Source of the DNA: an uncultured Alphaproteobacteria bacterium
GTDB lineage: Bacteria; Pseudomonadota; Alphaproteobacteria; Micropepsales; Micropepsaceae
Assembly (NCBI GenBank): GCA_903922545.1
Contig: CAIXUE010000025.1
Location: 1 to 8,413, forward strand
Direction of reading: 5' to 3'
Length of the DNA: 8,413 nt
The notes beneath the pieces were generated by a model. It had not been told where the DNA came from and did not search any database. It was given only the letters and a program-made list of their open reading frames with translations. A program made the position numbers and the translations under genes. Shown piece after piece: positions 1-7,417 of the stretch (its first letter is position 1; every line of letters begins with the position of its first letter).

Positions 1-147
1 ACCCAGACCCTGTCGAACGAGCACAGCCCGGCGGAATTCCGCGTCATCGGCCCCACCCGCAACCAGGATGAATGGTACGGCGCTTTCGGGGCCAAGCAGG
101 GCGACAAATACTATCTGCCGCCGGACCAAAGGGTTCACCTCTGGTGA
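1..147 (+). CDS. M13-family zinc metallopeptidase (neprilysin/PepO type), C-terminal end only
   Basis: The window opens inside this gene. Reading frame 1 is open from base 1 and ends in TGA at 145-147, giving 48 codons. The visible tail matches the conserved end of M13 endopeptidases: an HSP triplet (His8-Ser9-Pro10), then FRVIG (13-17), a short helix with an EWYGAF core, a GDKYYLPP stretch and a terminal Trp. In human neprilysin the equivalent HSP..FRVIG segment carries His711 and Arg717, which help stabilise the transition state and bind substrate; His8 and Arg14 here fall in those places. The HExxH zinc site and any signal or lipoprotein peptide lie outside the window. Bacterial members are usually exported peptide-degrading enzymes of roughly 650-700 residues. 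The gene runs towards the LLM oxidoreductase and its stop codon touches that gene's stop, so the two are convergent and not in one operon. The family call is fairly secure; the substrate is unknown. Confidence 0.85.
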   Translation, partial: TQTLSNEHSPAEFRVIGPTRNQDEWYGAFGAKQGDKYYLPPDQRVHLW

Positions 148-1134
148 TCAGTCAAAAGCGCGCTTGAGAATTTCGAACGACCGCTTGCGGGCCTGGTGAT
201 CGAAGATCTGCGCCGTCACCATGATCTCGTCCGGCTGGTGGCGGGCGATGAATTCTTCCACCCCGCGCTTCACGGTTTCTGGCGATCCCACCACCGCTGC
301 TGACAGGGCGCTGTCCAGCATCGTGGCCAGGCGCGGGTCGGCCAGGAGGGGCGCGATATCATCCACCGGCGGCGGCAAGGGCCCGGGCCTGCCGGTGCGC
401 AAATTGACAAACGCCTGCTGCAGCGACGTGAAAAGCCGCTGCGCCTCGACATCGCTTTCCGCCGCCGAAACATTCAGTCCCAGCATCAAGTAAGGCTTGG
501 GATTGCGCGCCGAAGGCTGGTATTGCGCCCGATATAGCGCGATGGCCGGCTCCAGCTGCTCGGGCGCAAAATGCGAGGCAAAAGCATAAGGCAGGCCCAG
601 GGCTGCCGCCAGCTGCGCGCCATTAAGGCTGGAGCCCAGCATCCACACCGGCACCTTGCTGCCGATGCCGGGAATGGCGCGCACCGGCTGGCCCGGCTGG
701 GCGTCGTCCAGAAGGCTGATGAGTTCCAGCACGTCGTTGGGGAAATTCTCGATATCGCCTTCCAGGGTGCGGCGCAGGGCCAGCGCGGTGCGCTGGTCGG
801 TGCCCGGCGCCCGGCCCACGCCCAGATCGATGCGCCCCGGATAAAGCGCCTCCAGGGTGCCGAATTGTTCGGCGATCACCAGCGGCGCATGGTTGGGCAG
901 CATGATGCCGCCCGCGCCGACACGAATGCGGCTTGTGCCGCCCGCGACATGGCCGATCACCACGGCGGTGGCGGCGCTGGCGATGCCGGGCATGTTGTGA
1001 TGTTCGGCCAGCCAATAGCGGTGATAACCCAGCGCTTCGGCATGGCGCGCCAGATCCAGGCTGTTGGCCAAAGATTGCGAAGCGTCACCGCCCGCGATGA
1101 TCGGCGAAAGATCAAGAACCGAGAAAGGGATCAT
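148..1134 (-). CDS. LLM class flavin-dependent oxidoreductase, MsnO8 / luciferase-like family
   Basis: A 328-residue protein of the bacterial luciferase-like (F420/FMN) TIM-barrel superfamily, at full length for the MsnO8 subgroup that also includes E. coli YhbW. Supporting motifs are [12 protein letters not shown] (39-50), [14 protein letters not shown] (71-84), [20 protein letters not shown] with APGTD (89-113), VWMLGSS (163-169) and VVGSPETV (281-288), the last near the usual flavin-phosphate region. It is probably a cytoplasmic FMN-dependent monooxygenase or reductase; the substrate cannot be read from sequence. It is the last gene of the phytochrome unit. Its ATG overlaps the TGA of the upstream TPR gene by 4 bp (1131-1134), and no strong Shine-Dalgarno is visible (only a GGAC-like patch), so translation is likely coupled. 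Its stop abuts that of the convergent M13 peptidase. The family is secure. A role in bilin chemistry or light response is inferred only from position. Confidence 0.9.
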   Translation of the reverse strand: MIPFSVLDLSPIIAGGDASQSLANSLDLARHAEALGYHRYWLAEHHNMPGIASAATAVVIGHVAGGTSRIRVGAGGIMLPNHAPLVIAEQFGTLEALYPGRIDLGVGRAPGTDQRTALALRRTLEGDIENFPNDVLELISLLDDAQPGQPVRAIPGIGSKVPVWMLGSSLNGAQLAAALGLPYAFASHFAPEQLEPAIALYRAQYQPSARNPKPYLMLGLNVSAAESDVEAQRLFTSLQQAFVNLRTGRPGPLPPPVDDIAPLLADPRLATMLDSALSAAVVGSPETVKRGVEEFIARHQPDEIMVTAQIFDHQARKRSFEILKRAFD

Positions 1135-1649
1135 GGCACCAGTCCGTTATCGGCATAAAAATCGGCCATGCCGGGATCGATCGCGGCAGCCTTGGCCATG
1201 TCGGCGGCGCCGTCCTTGCTTTGTTTGGCCAAAGACAGGCCACGCCCATAAAGCGCCATGGCGTCATCATCCTTCATTTTCGCCGCGGCATCGAAATCAT
1301 CGAACGCGTCGGAAAATTTCCGCTGTTTCATCAGCACCATGCCGCGCGCATCCAGCGGCGCCGGATTGTTGGGATCAATGTCCGCGGCGGTGGAAAGATC
1401 ATCCAGCGCCCGCTTGAAATCCGCCCCCGCCGCATAGGCGTTGCCGCGGGCGACAAAGGCGGGGCTCTGGATGGTCGCCACCGGCAATTCGCCCAACTGC
1501 AAAAGCTTGCCGCAGGCTTCGACGATCAGCGTTCGGCTGGCGGGGGTCAGCGGCTGAAAACAGGCATCCATTTGATCGCCGATATAATCAGCCCGTGCCG
1601 GCAACACAGCCAGCCCCATCATCATGCCAGCGAAAACCAGGCGCCTCAT
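1131..1649 (-). CDS. Small exported tetratricopeptide-repeat (TPR) protein
   Basis: A 172-residue protein starting with a clear Sec signal peptide: MRR, then a hydrophobic core with several Met and Leu, then a likely cleavage after ALPARA-type residues 15-20 just before Asp21. The mature part begins with a short region holding two cysteines (Cys30 and Cys46), which could pair in the periplasm. About three TPR units follow, at roughly 64-96, 98-130 and 131-162. They show the expected A/G pattern ([22 protein letters not shown]) and end in IDP or comparable turns. TPRs are protein-protein interaction scaffolds, so this may be a periplasmic adaptor; no enzyme motif is visible. A GAGG ribosome site (1654-1657) precedes the ATG. 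Its start overlaps the heme-oxygenase stop and its stop overlaps the LLM start, both as ATGA. The domain call is firm; its role beside a phytochrome is unknown. Confidence 0.88.
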   Translation of the reverse strand: MRRLVFAGMMMGLAVLPARADYIGDQMDACFQPLTPASRTLIVEACGKLLQLGELPVATIQSPAFVARGNAYAAGADFKRALDDLSTAADIDPNNPAPLDARGMVLMKQRKFSDAFDDFDAAAKMKDDDAMALYGRGLSLAKQSKDGAADMAKAAAIDPGMADFYADNGLVP

Positions 1650-2212
1650 GTGGCCTCAAGCAAATCGCGGAAACGGGCAAACGCAAACAGCGCGCCTTTT
1701 TCCAGTTCGGGCAGGTTGTCTGCGTGCTGCTTCTCCAGCGCCGCGCACAACAGCCGCCATGATGCGCCATCCTCGCTTTCGCCCATAAAAAAACTGCGGC
1801 CCTTCGCGTCGGGCAAAAGATAATCCAACTGCCGGCTGATCACTTTGCCGCCCAGCGTCGATCCTTGCACCGTGTAAAGACAGCCCGCCGCGAAAACGCC
1901 TTTCGCGGGCGGCGGCGGCAAGGGCGCGGCCGGGGCCAGGTCCAGATACGCCAAATCATTTTCCAGCGCCGTGATGCGCGCCTGGTGCGCCGCCGCCAAT
2001 TGCGGCGCGCCCAGCGCCCTTGCGCCCTGGTCACAGTTTTCGCCAAAACCCTTGTGATAACGGTGCAGGAAAACCAGCACCGCGCCATAGCCGCGCCGGT
2101 CCAGCGTCCCAGCCGCGATGGCGGCAAAAGGCGCGGCGTGATGCAAGGCTTCGTGAATTTCGGCCGTCACGGCGCGCAACTGATCACGAACAGGGGTGCT
2201 CAAAAGCGTCAT
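1646..2212 (-). CDS. bphO: Biliverdin-producing heme oxygenase (bacteriophytochrome-associated type)
   Basis: A 188-residue all-helical heme oxygenase of normal bacterial length. It would oxidise heme to biliverdin, CO and iron in the cytoplasm, supplying the chromophore for the phytochrome encoded just upstream. His20, in the T-x-x-x-H context near the N-terminus (VTAEIHEAL), sits where the proximal heme ligand belongs. The distal-helix glycine motif is GSTLGG (117-122), inside a GCLYTVQGSTLGGKVIS block typical of BphO proteins. A LENDLAYL segment (83-90) and the C-terminal F-rich helix also fit. It starts 27 bp after the phytochrome stop and is preceded by AAGGA. Its TGA overlaps the start of the TPR gene by 4 bp. 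The bphO symbol rests on both motifs and position. An iron-acquisition heme oxygenase is possible but less likely, since no heme uptake gene is nearby. Confidence 0.9.
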   Translation of the reverse strand: MTLLSTPVRDQLRAVTAEIHEALHHAAPFAAIAAGTLDRRGYGAVLVFLHRYHKGFGENCDQGARALGAPQLAAAHQARITALENDLAYLDLAPAAPLPPPPAKGVFAAGCLYTVQGSTLGGKVISRQLDYLLPDAKGRSFFMGESEDGASWRLLCAALEKQHADNLPELEKGALFAFARFRDLLEAT

Positions 2213-2216
2213 GCCG

Positions 2217-2221
2217 TCCTT
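2217..2221 (-). promoter_or_regulatory. Ribosome binding site of bphO
   Basis: On the minus strand the sequence AAGGA lies four bases (CGGC) before the ATG at 2212. It supports this start over any upstream alternative and shows that bphO has its own initiation signal instead of depending only on the phytochrome gene 27 bp upstream. Confidence 0.6.
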
Positions 2222-2239
2222 AGAGCATGAACAGGGCGC

Positions 2240-4792
2240 TTACCCAAGATCGAGGCGCGCCAGGGTCTCTTTCAGCCGCTGCAGGCCATAGGGTTTGTTG
2301 ACCACGGGCGCCCTGGGATATGTTTCCGTGATGGCGGCATTGTCGCCATAGCCGGTGGCGAAGATGAAAGGGATCTTCTTTTCCGCCAGCGCCTGCGCAA
2401 TGGGAAGGCTGGTCTCGGCGCCCAGATTGACGTCCAGCAGGGCAAAATCGATTTTTCCGTCGCCCAGGGCATGCATGCCGCGCGACACGCTGGCTGCGGT
2501 GGTTACGTCCTCGGCGCCCAATAGCCTCAGCGTATCCTCGGCATCCAGCGCGATAATCATGCTGTCCTCGACCAGAAGGACATGCTTGCCACGCAGCGGC
2601 TGGTCGCTGGCTGATATCGCCGGGGCGCCGGCTTCCGCCGCGTCGCCGCCGCCTTCCGCCAGGCCCGCCACATGGCGCGACGGAATGCAGAAATGCGCGG
2701 TCAGGCCCGTAACGCGGTAATGCACCTCGGCCCGGCCGCCCAGATCATAGGGAACAGATTGCTCGATGATGGTCGAACCAAAACCGCGCCGCTCGGGCGC
2801 CACCACGGCGGGGCCGCCTTCTTCGGTCCAGTCGATCAAAAGACTGCCTTCTTCGTCCAGCCGCCATTCCACATTCACCACGCCGCTGTCCGACAGCGCG
2901 CCATATTTGGCGGCGTTGGTCACCAGTTCATGGAAGATCAGCGCGATGGTGGTGAAAGCGCCGGGCTGCACCATCAGATTGGGGCCATCCAGATGCACGG
3001 CGCTGCGTTTTTCGCCCAGATAGGCGCCGCTTTCGGTTTCGATCAGGTCCCGGAGCCGCGCCGGGCCCCAGCGGTCGGCGGTGATCTGGTCATGGGCGCG
3101 GGCCAGCGCGCGGATGCGCGCGTCCAGGGTGGCGACAAAGCCTTCCACGGTCTCTGTGCTGGAACGCGATTGCGAAATCAGCCCCCGGATCAGCGCCAAA
3201 ATATTGCGCACCCGGTGATTGAGTTCGGAAATCAGCAATTCCTGCCGTTCATGGGCGCGGGCGCGTTCCTGGCCCGCTGAATCCGCCAGCCGCACCAGAA
3301 CTTCCAGCATGCCGGTGCGCAGCGCCTCGGCGATGCGCTGTTCCGAGGCGGTAAAGGGAAGCGACTGGCCCTTCACCAATTCGCTCCAGGCCTCAAAGCT
3401 TTTGCGGGGCGTCAGGCGTGCGCCATTGGGGCCATATTCCACCGGCTTTTCCGGATTGCCGGCCCAGCGCACGGCTCGAAGCTGCTCGCTGCGGAACAGC
3501 ACCACATAATCGCGCGGGCTGCGCGACAGCGGAATGGCGATCAGGCCTGCGGCGCGGTCGGCATAGCTTGCAGCATCCGGCAACAGCTTTTGCAGGCGGT
3601 CGGTGTGAAACACCTGGGCGGCGGCGTTCTGGTTGAGAAAATTCACAATGGCGCGAAACTGATCGCGGTCGGGCGTGAGGCCGTTGAGCGAAATCGCCCC
3701 GCCCAAAAAGACGCCCACGCCATCGGCGGGAATGGCGTCCAGAATGACATCGCCGATCCACAGCGCGTTGTGCAGCAGGTCGCCATCCTGCGCCACCGCC
3801 GCCATCAACCGGTCGGTGACGGCGCGGGCACTGGTTTCATAATCGGCGGATTCACGCCGCAGACGGCTTTCCAGCATCAGCGAGAACATCTGTCCGAACA
3901 ATTCGGCGGCGGTACGATAGGCAAAGCTGGGCAGGCGCGGGCGGTAATGGTGGCAGGCGAACAGCCCCCATAATTTTCCCTCCACGATGATGGAGATGGA
4001 AAGCGACGCGCCTACCCCCATGTTTTTCAGATATTCGATATGGATGGGCGACACCGCGCGCAGCACCGAAAGCGACTGGTCCAGCGCTTCGCCCTTGGCG
4101 TCCAGGGGCGGCAGGATCGGCACGGGCGTGGCGTTGATATCGGCGATGACGCGGAAAATGTTGCGCAAATAAAGCTTGCGCGCCTGGGCGGGAATGTCGC
4201 TGGCCGGATAATGCAGCCCCAGGAAGGAATCGATTCCGGGCCGCAAGGACTCTGCCGCCACTTCGCCCGATCCCTGGTCATCAAAGCGATACACCATCAC
4301 CCGGTCAAAGCCGGTAAGGGCGCGCACCTGGCGGGCGCCTTCGCGCAGGAACACGCCCACGCTTTCGCCCTGGGAAAGCCGGCTGATCATGGAGCGCACC
4401 AGGGCAGCGGCTTCCATTTCCTCCGGCACCGCCGGTTCGGCTTCGATGATCACGGTGCTGCCCGAGAAATGCACCGCCACGTCGAACGCCGGCTGGCCCG
4501 GCACCAAATTCAGGCCGAACAGCCGCTCCACGGAATCGGGGCCGCGCAACATGGCGACACGGTTGCGGATGGCATGAATGACGTCTTCGCTGAACAACAC
4601 CGTCAGCGGCTGGCCCAGAACCTCTTCCGGCTTTCTGCCGGTGAAGCTGGCAAGGTTCGCGGAAACGCGCCCGATCATCCAGTCGGCCGCAACCGCCACC
4701 AGAAATCCGAATGGCTGGATGTTGCCCAACACACGGATGGGTTCGCGTTCGCAGTTGGTCAGGTCAACGCGAAAACCGGTTGTTTCACTCAT
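2240..4792 (-). CDS. bphP: Bacteriophytochrome hybrid histidine kinase (PAS-GAF-PHY-HWE kinase-receiver)
   Basis: An 850-residue cytoplasmic red/far-red photoreceptor. The PAS domain covers about 14-120; Cys14 in TNCEREP is placed like the biliverdin-attaching Cys24 of the Deinococcus phytochrome. The GAF domain (about 140-305) carries PASDIP with Asp199, the SPIHIEYL His251 and the ACHH pair 281-282. The PHY domain (about 320-500) contains the tongue motif PRKSF (462-466). The kinase is of the HWE/HisKA_2 class: phospho-acceptor His526 in ELNHRVRN, N-box HELVTNAAKYGAL (621-633) and WTEEGGP (655-661). After an Ala/Gly-rich linker, a receiver (about 735-848) has acidic Glu742/Asp743, phospho-acceptor Asp787, Thr813 and Lys833. 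All residues needed for chromophore binding, autophosphorylation and phosphotransfer are therefore present. One oddity is QPFG at 26-29, where relatives usually have QPHG. The start is fixed by the short spacing to Cys14. The gene leads the unit with bphO. The output target is not visible. Confidence 0.95.
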   Translation of the reverse strand: MSETTGFRVDLTNCEREPIRVLGNIQPFGFLVAVAADWMIGRVSANLASFTGRKPEEVLGQPLTVLFSEDVIHAIRNRVAMLRGPDSVERLFGLNLVPGQPAFDVAVHFSGSTVIIEAEPAVPEEMEAAALVRSMISRLSQGESVGVFLREGARQVRALTGFDRVMVYRFDDQGSGEVAAESLRPGIDSFLGLHYPASDIPAQARKLYLRNIFRVIADINATPVPILPPLDAKGEALDQSLSVLRAVSPIHIEYLKNMGVGASLSISIIVEGKLWGLFACHHYRPRLPSFAYRTAAELFGQMFSLMLESRLRRESADYETSARAVTDRLMAAVAQDGDLLHNALWIGDVILDAIPADGVGVFLGGAISLNGLTPDRDQFRAIVNFLNQNAAAQVFHTDRLQKLLPDAASYADRAAGLIAIPLSRSPRDYVVLFRSEQLRAVRWAGNPEKPVEYGPNGARLTPRKSFEAWSELVKGQSLPFTASEQRIAEALRTGMLEVLVRLADSAGQERARAHERQELLISELNHRVRNILALIRGLISQSRSSTETVEGFVATLDARIRALARAHDQITADRWGPARLRDLIETESGAYLGEKRSAVHLDGPNLMVQPGAFTTIALIFHELVTNAAKYGALSDSGVVNVEWRLDEEGSLLIDWTEEGGPAVVAPERRGFGSTIIEQSVPYDLGGRAEVHYRVTGLTAHFCIPSRHVAGLAEGGGDAAEAGAPAISASDQPLRGKHVLLVEDSMIIALDAEDTLRLLGAEDVTTAASVSRGMHALGDGKIDFALLDVNLGAETSLPIAQALAEKKIPFIFATGYGDNAAITETYPRAPVVNKPYGLQRLKETLARLDLG

Positions 4793-4840
4793 GGCAGCGG
4801 CCTGCCACGTGATCGGCGAGTCTTGAAAAAGGCATGCGCT

Positions 4841-4869
4841 ATTTAAAATGCTGGCGGCGGATCTGGCAA
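4841..4869 (-). promoter_or_regulatory. Candidate sigma70-type promoter for the phytochrome unit
   Basis: In the 130-bp gap before the phytochrome gene, the minus strand carries TTGCCA (4864-4869, one mismatch to TTGACA), a 17-bp spacer, and TTAAAT (4841-4846, four of six matches to TATAAT). Transcription would start near 4834, leaving a leader of roughly 40 bases before the ATG at 4792. The gap shows no convincing terminator for the upstream gene pair, so some read-through from that pair is possible. This is a pattern match only. Confidence 0.4.
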
Positions 4870-4922
4870 ATGCCCAAAAGTTCCCGCTCGGGTTCTCTTA
4901 TGGTCCCCAGACTGACAGTGCA

Positions 4923-5612
4923 TCAGTCCTCGTAATAGCCGCCATAAGGGCCATAGCCATACCGGCTCCAGCGCGGGGCCGGGCGGGGTGGCAACCAGCC
5001 GGGCGGGGGGCCATAATAAGAGTAACTCTTATCCCCATCCCGATCATTTGCGCGGTAACGCACCGCAGGCGCCGCGGGCCGGCGTGCTATCTCGGCCACC
5101 CGTGCCGGCGCGCCATAGGGGCTGGCGGGCATGGCATAGGACGGCCCCGCCACTGCGACGTCTGGCTGATCATATTTGACGGCGCAGGCTTCCGGCGCGG
5201 CGATCAACAGATGCTCGCCGGCGATGAAGTCTTTCAGCGCCCGGCCGTCAGCGGCGGCAAAATCATGCGCGGTCTGGCGGCAATAGCGTGTGCCGTCGGC
5301 GGCGCTGCGGCCGGCGGCAAGATTGGCCAGCTTGGTCTTGTAGCTGTCATAGCCCGCTTCATTGCCGTCACGGGAGCGGAAATAATTCATCAGCGCCGCG
5401 TCAGACAGTTGCAGCTCGGTGCGATTGGCCAGCACAAAGCGGTTGTAGTCGCTGCTGGCGTTGCAGGCGAAGCCGGCCACCATCAGTTCCTGCTGCACAG
5501 CGGCGGTTTTCAGCGCCGATGCGCTGCCTTGATCGCAAACTTCGGCGGCATTGGCTTGCACGCTCATGGCGATCAGCGCCGCCAGACCCATACCGGTTTT
5601 CCACGTGATCAT
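4923..5612 (-). CDS. Secreted hypothetical protein with four cysteines and a Tyr/Gly/Pro-rich tail
   Basis: A 229-residue protein not assigned to a named family. Residues 1-23 form a standard signal peptide (MITWKTG, hydrophobic core, AMSVQANAA), so the protein is exported. The mature part has an alpha-helical-looking globular segment (about 24-145) with Cys26, Cys50, Cys111 and Cys143. The even count and periplasmic address suggest two disulfides. Around it are AVQQELMVAGFAC, YNRFV and YKTKLAN, a pattern reminiscent of small conserved alphaproteobacterial secreted proteins. From about 150 onward the sequence is low-complexity, with Pro and Ala first, then many Tyr, Gly and Arg to the acidic end YYED. 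Such a tail is probably disordered and may bind the envelope. The ATG overlaps the TGA of the MORN gene (ATGA, 5609-5612), so the two are coupled and may act together. Export is well supported; function is not known. Confidence 0.8.
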   Translation of the reverse strand: MITWKTGMGLAALIAMSVQANAAEVCDQGSASALKTAAVQQELMVAGFACNASSDYNRFVLANRTELQLSDAALMNYFRSRDGNEAGYDSYKTKLANLAAGRSAADGTRYCRQTAHDFAAADGRALKDFIAGEHLLIAAPEACAVKYDQPDVAVAGPSYAMPASPYGAPARVAEIARRPAAPAVRYRANDRDGDKSYSYYGPPPGWLPPRPAPRWSRYGYGPYGGYYED

Positions 5613-7366
5613 TTGCCGTCCTTTTGATTGCTCGCCACATTGTTCGCGCGCACGCAGCGCCCGCTGGGCGGATCGAAATGGTCCAGATGCGCCACCACTT
5701 CACCGGCCCCGCCGTCACAGGCCAGCCAGCGGAAATCATGATCGGCGTCGGTTTCGCCGAAGCTTTTGTCGGCCAGAAGCGCGCCGAAGCTGTCGGCCGA
5801 AACGCTGCCCATTGCGCCGCCCGCGTCACAGGCAGTCAAATTGTCGCCGCCCGCCGCCAGGCAATAGGCGAACTGCACATCAAAGTTGCAGGCATTGCGA
5901 AAACCCCAATGGCTGCCATCGCTGTCCACTTTCAGGCAATGCGAGGCGTCATGCTGTCCCGGCTCGGCGCTGCCGGCAGCCGGCGCGGCGATGGAGGCGA
6001 TCTGCGCCGCGCCGTCGCTCGTCGCCGGCAAGACCGGCATCGGCATGGCGTCAATCGCATGCACCAGCGAATCGCGCACCGACACCGCTTCCAGCGTTCC
6101 CACCTTGTCCCTCAGACTGGCACTGGCCGCCAGCTTGTTCACCGGGCGCTTCGCTTCGGCATGATGCTCGGGCTTGGGCGCGGCCTTGGCTTGCGGCGAG
6201 GTGGGCGGCGAAACGGATGGCGCCGTCTCGGCGACATTGCCCTCGCAACTCGGCTTGGCTTCCGGCGGCGCCAGGCCAAGCCGGATGGCATATTCCGCCA
6301 CCGCCGCTTTCTTTTCGGCGTCGCTGAAGCTGTGGCCGTCGGGATAAAAGCTGCGGCAAACCGCCAGCGCGCCCGGGTTATCCAGCCGCAGCAAAACGCC
6401 GCCGTCATTGCCTTCCGACAGAATTTCGGCCCTGCCATCGGCATAGCGCACTTCCACGCCATTATCCGTCAGGCGGAAAAAGCCCGTGACATTGGCCGCG
6501 CCGGCGCCCGCATCGGCGGCCACCGTGCCCAGCCGGTCATTGATGAAGGTGAAGGTGGTTTTTTCCGTCGCGCCGTTGGCGGCGGTGATGTCGCGCTCAA
6601 TGCCGCCTTCAATGGCGGTCAGATTGAGCGCGGCGCCATCCACCGCTATCAGCTTCTTGCCTGACAGATCGGCCAAGGCGCTGATGGGCGCAGCCGGCGC
6701 CGCCACCGGCGCGGAACTGGGCGGCTTCACGGACGCCTTAACGGCTTTGACGTCCTGTGAAACCGGCGCGGCATTCGCCACGCTGTCGCCGGGCAAATCC
6801 GGTGCCGCCGCGTCGGCGCCAGTAAACCTGCCTTCGGCGAATTCGCCTTCCAGCTTGCTGCCATCGGCGCGGACCAGAACACCCGCGCCGTTGGGCAAGT
6901 CGTTTTTCCATTCCCCCACATAACGTTCGCCATTGTCGTGCGTGACGCTGCCCTGGCCGTTCAGCTTGCCGCCCTTCCAGATGCCTTCGAAACGGTCATG
7001 CTTGTCATTGATCAGCACACCCTGGCCCTCGAAATGCCCGGCCATCATGGCGCCTTCATAGCTCCAGCCATCGCCCCAGCGCACCGTGACGGGACCATCC
7101 TGGGCCACGCCGCCCGCGAAATTTCCCGTGAAGCTTTCAAATTCCTTGCCGCCATTGAAAAAGCTGGCCGAACCGGGGCCTTCACCGCGGCCATCCTTGC
7201 ATTCGCCGATCCAGGCGACGGTATCACCGGGCTGCAACGTGGCGTCGTACAGCGCGCAATGGGTATTCGGATCACTGGCCCAATGGCTGGAATCGTCGGC
7301 CGCTCCTGCCGCGCAAGGCGGGCATAGAAGGAGCGTCGCCAGAATCGCTCTTTTGAGCAACGGCAT
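5609..7366 (-). CDS. Exported MORN-repeat protein with cysteine-rich C-terminal domain
   Basis: A 585-residue protein from the chosen ATG at 7366, where a signal peptide begins (MPLLKRAILATLLLCPPCAAGAAD, cleavage near 20-23). A longer reading to an ATG at 7453 would bury this signal behind 29 residues and is less likely. Residues 52-183 hold about five and a half MORN repeats, for example YEGAMMAGHFEGQG (103-116), FEGIWKGGKLNGQG (127-140) and YVGEWKNDLPNGAG (149-162). MORN repeats form an extended beta sheet that binds lipids or proteins. An Ala/Pro-rich linker (184-235) leads to a beta-rich middle domain (about 236-365), then a second Pro/Ala linker. The last domain (477-571) has six cysteines (477, 493, 502, 513, 550, 571), with an NACNFDVQFAYC core, and may form three disulfides. 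It leads a two-gene unit with the secreted protein downstream. It probably acts in the periplasm or at the cell surface; its target is unknown. Confidence 0.85.
   Translation of the reverse strand: MPLLKRAILATLLLCPPCAAGAADDSSHWASDPNTHCALYDATLQPGDTVAWIGECKDGRGEGPGSASFFNGGKEFESFTGNFAGGVAQDGPVTVRWGDGWSYEGAMMAGHFEGQGVLINDKHDRFEGIWKGGKLNGQGSVTHDNGERYVGEWKNDLPNGAGVLVRADGSKLEGEFAEGRFTGADAAAPDLPGDSVANAAPVSQDVKAVKASVKPPSSAPVAAPAAPISALADLSGKKLIAVDGAALNLTAIEGGIERDITAANGATEKTTFTFINDRLGTVAADAGAGAANVTGFFRLTDNGVEVRYADGRAEILSEGNDGGVLLRLDNPGALAVCRSFYPDGHSFSDAEKKAAVAEYAIRLGLAPPEAKPSCEGNVAETAPSVSPPTSPQAKAAPKPEHHAEAKRPVNKLAASASLRDKVGTLEAVSVRDSLVHAIDAMPMPVLPATSDGAAQIASIAAPAAGSAEPGQHDASHCLKVDSDGSHWGFRNACNFDVQFAYCLAAGGDNLTACDAGGAMGSVSADSFGALLADKSFGETDADHDFRWLACDGGAGEVVAHLDHFDPPSGRCVRANNVASNQKDGK
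5619..5623 (-). promoter_or_regulatory. Ribosome binding site of the 229-residue secreted protein
   Basis: On the minus strand AAGGA stands six bases before the ATG at 5612 and lies inside the end of the MORN coding region. It supports this start and means the overlapped gene can recruit ribosomes itself as well as by coupling. Confidence 0.6.
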
Positions 7367-7417
7367 CGCAAATCTCGTATGTATGATGACCCAGCCCCAT
7401 CGCCCGGCCACGAAAAA

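Noticed and set aside
156..165. AAGCGCGCTT palindrome inside the LLM 3' end as a terminator for the M13 gene
   Set aside because: Only ten bases, no loop space and no T-run after it; short GC palindromes are common in this base composition.
571..1158. Plus-strand open frame of 195 codons over the LLM gene
   Set aside because: It is the reverse shadow of a gene with strong family motifs; its own translation is rich in Arg, His, Gln and Ala and shows no domain. The same holds for the long plus-strand frames at 1221-1823, 2672-3280, 4040-4846, 5624-6664 and 7812-8240.
4875..4895. Terminator for the MORN gene pair
   Set aside because: On the minus strand CCC-GAGC-GGG is followed by AACTTTT, but the stem has only three firm pairs, too weak to call.
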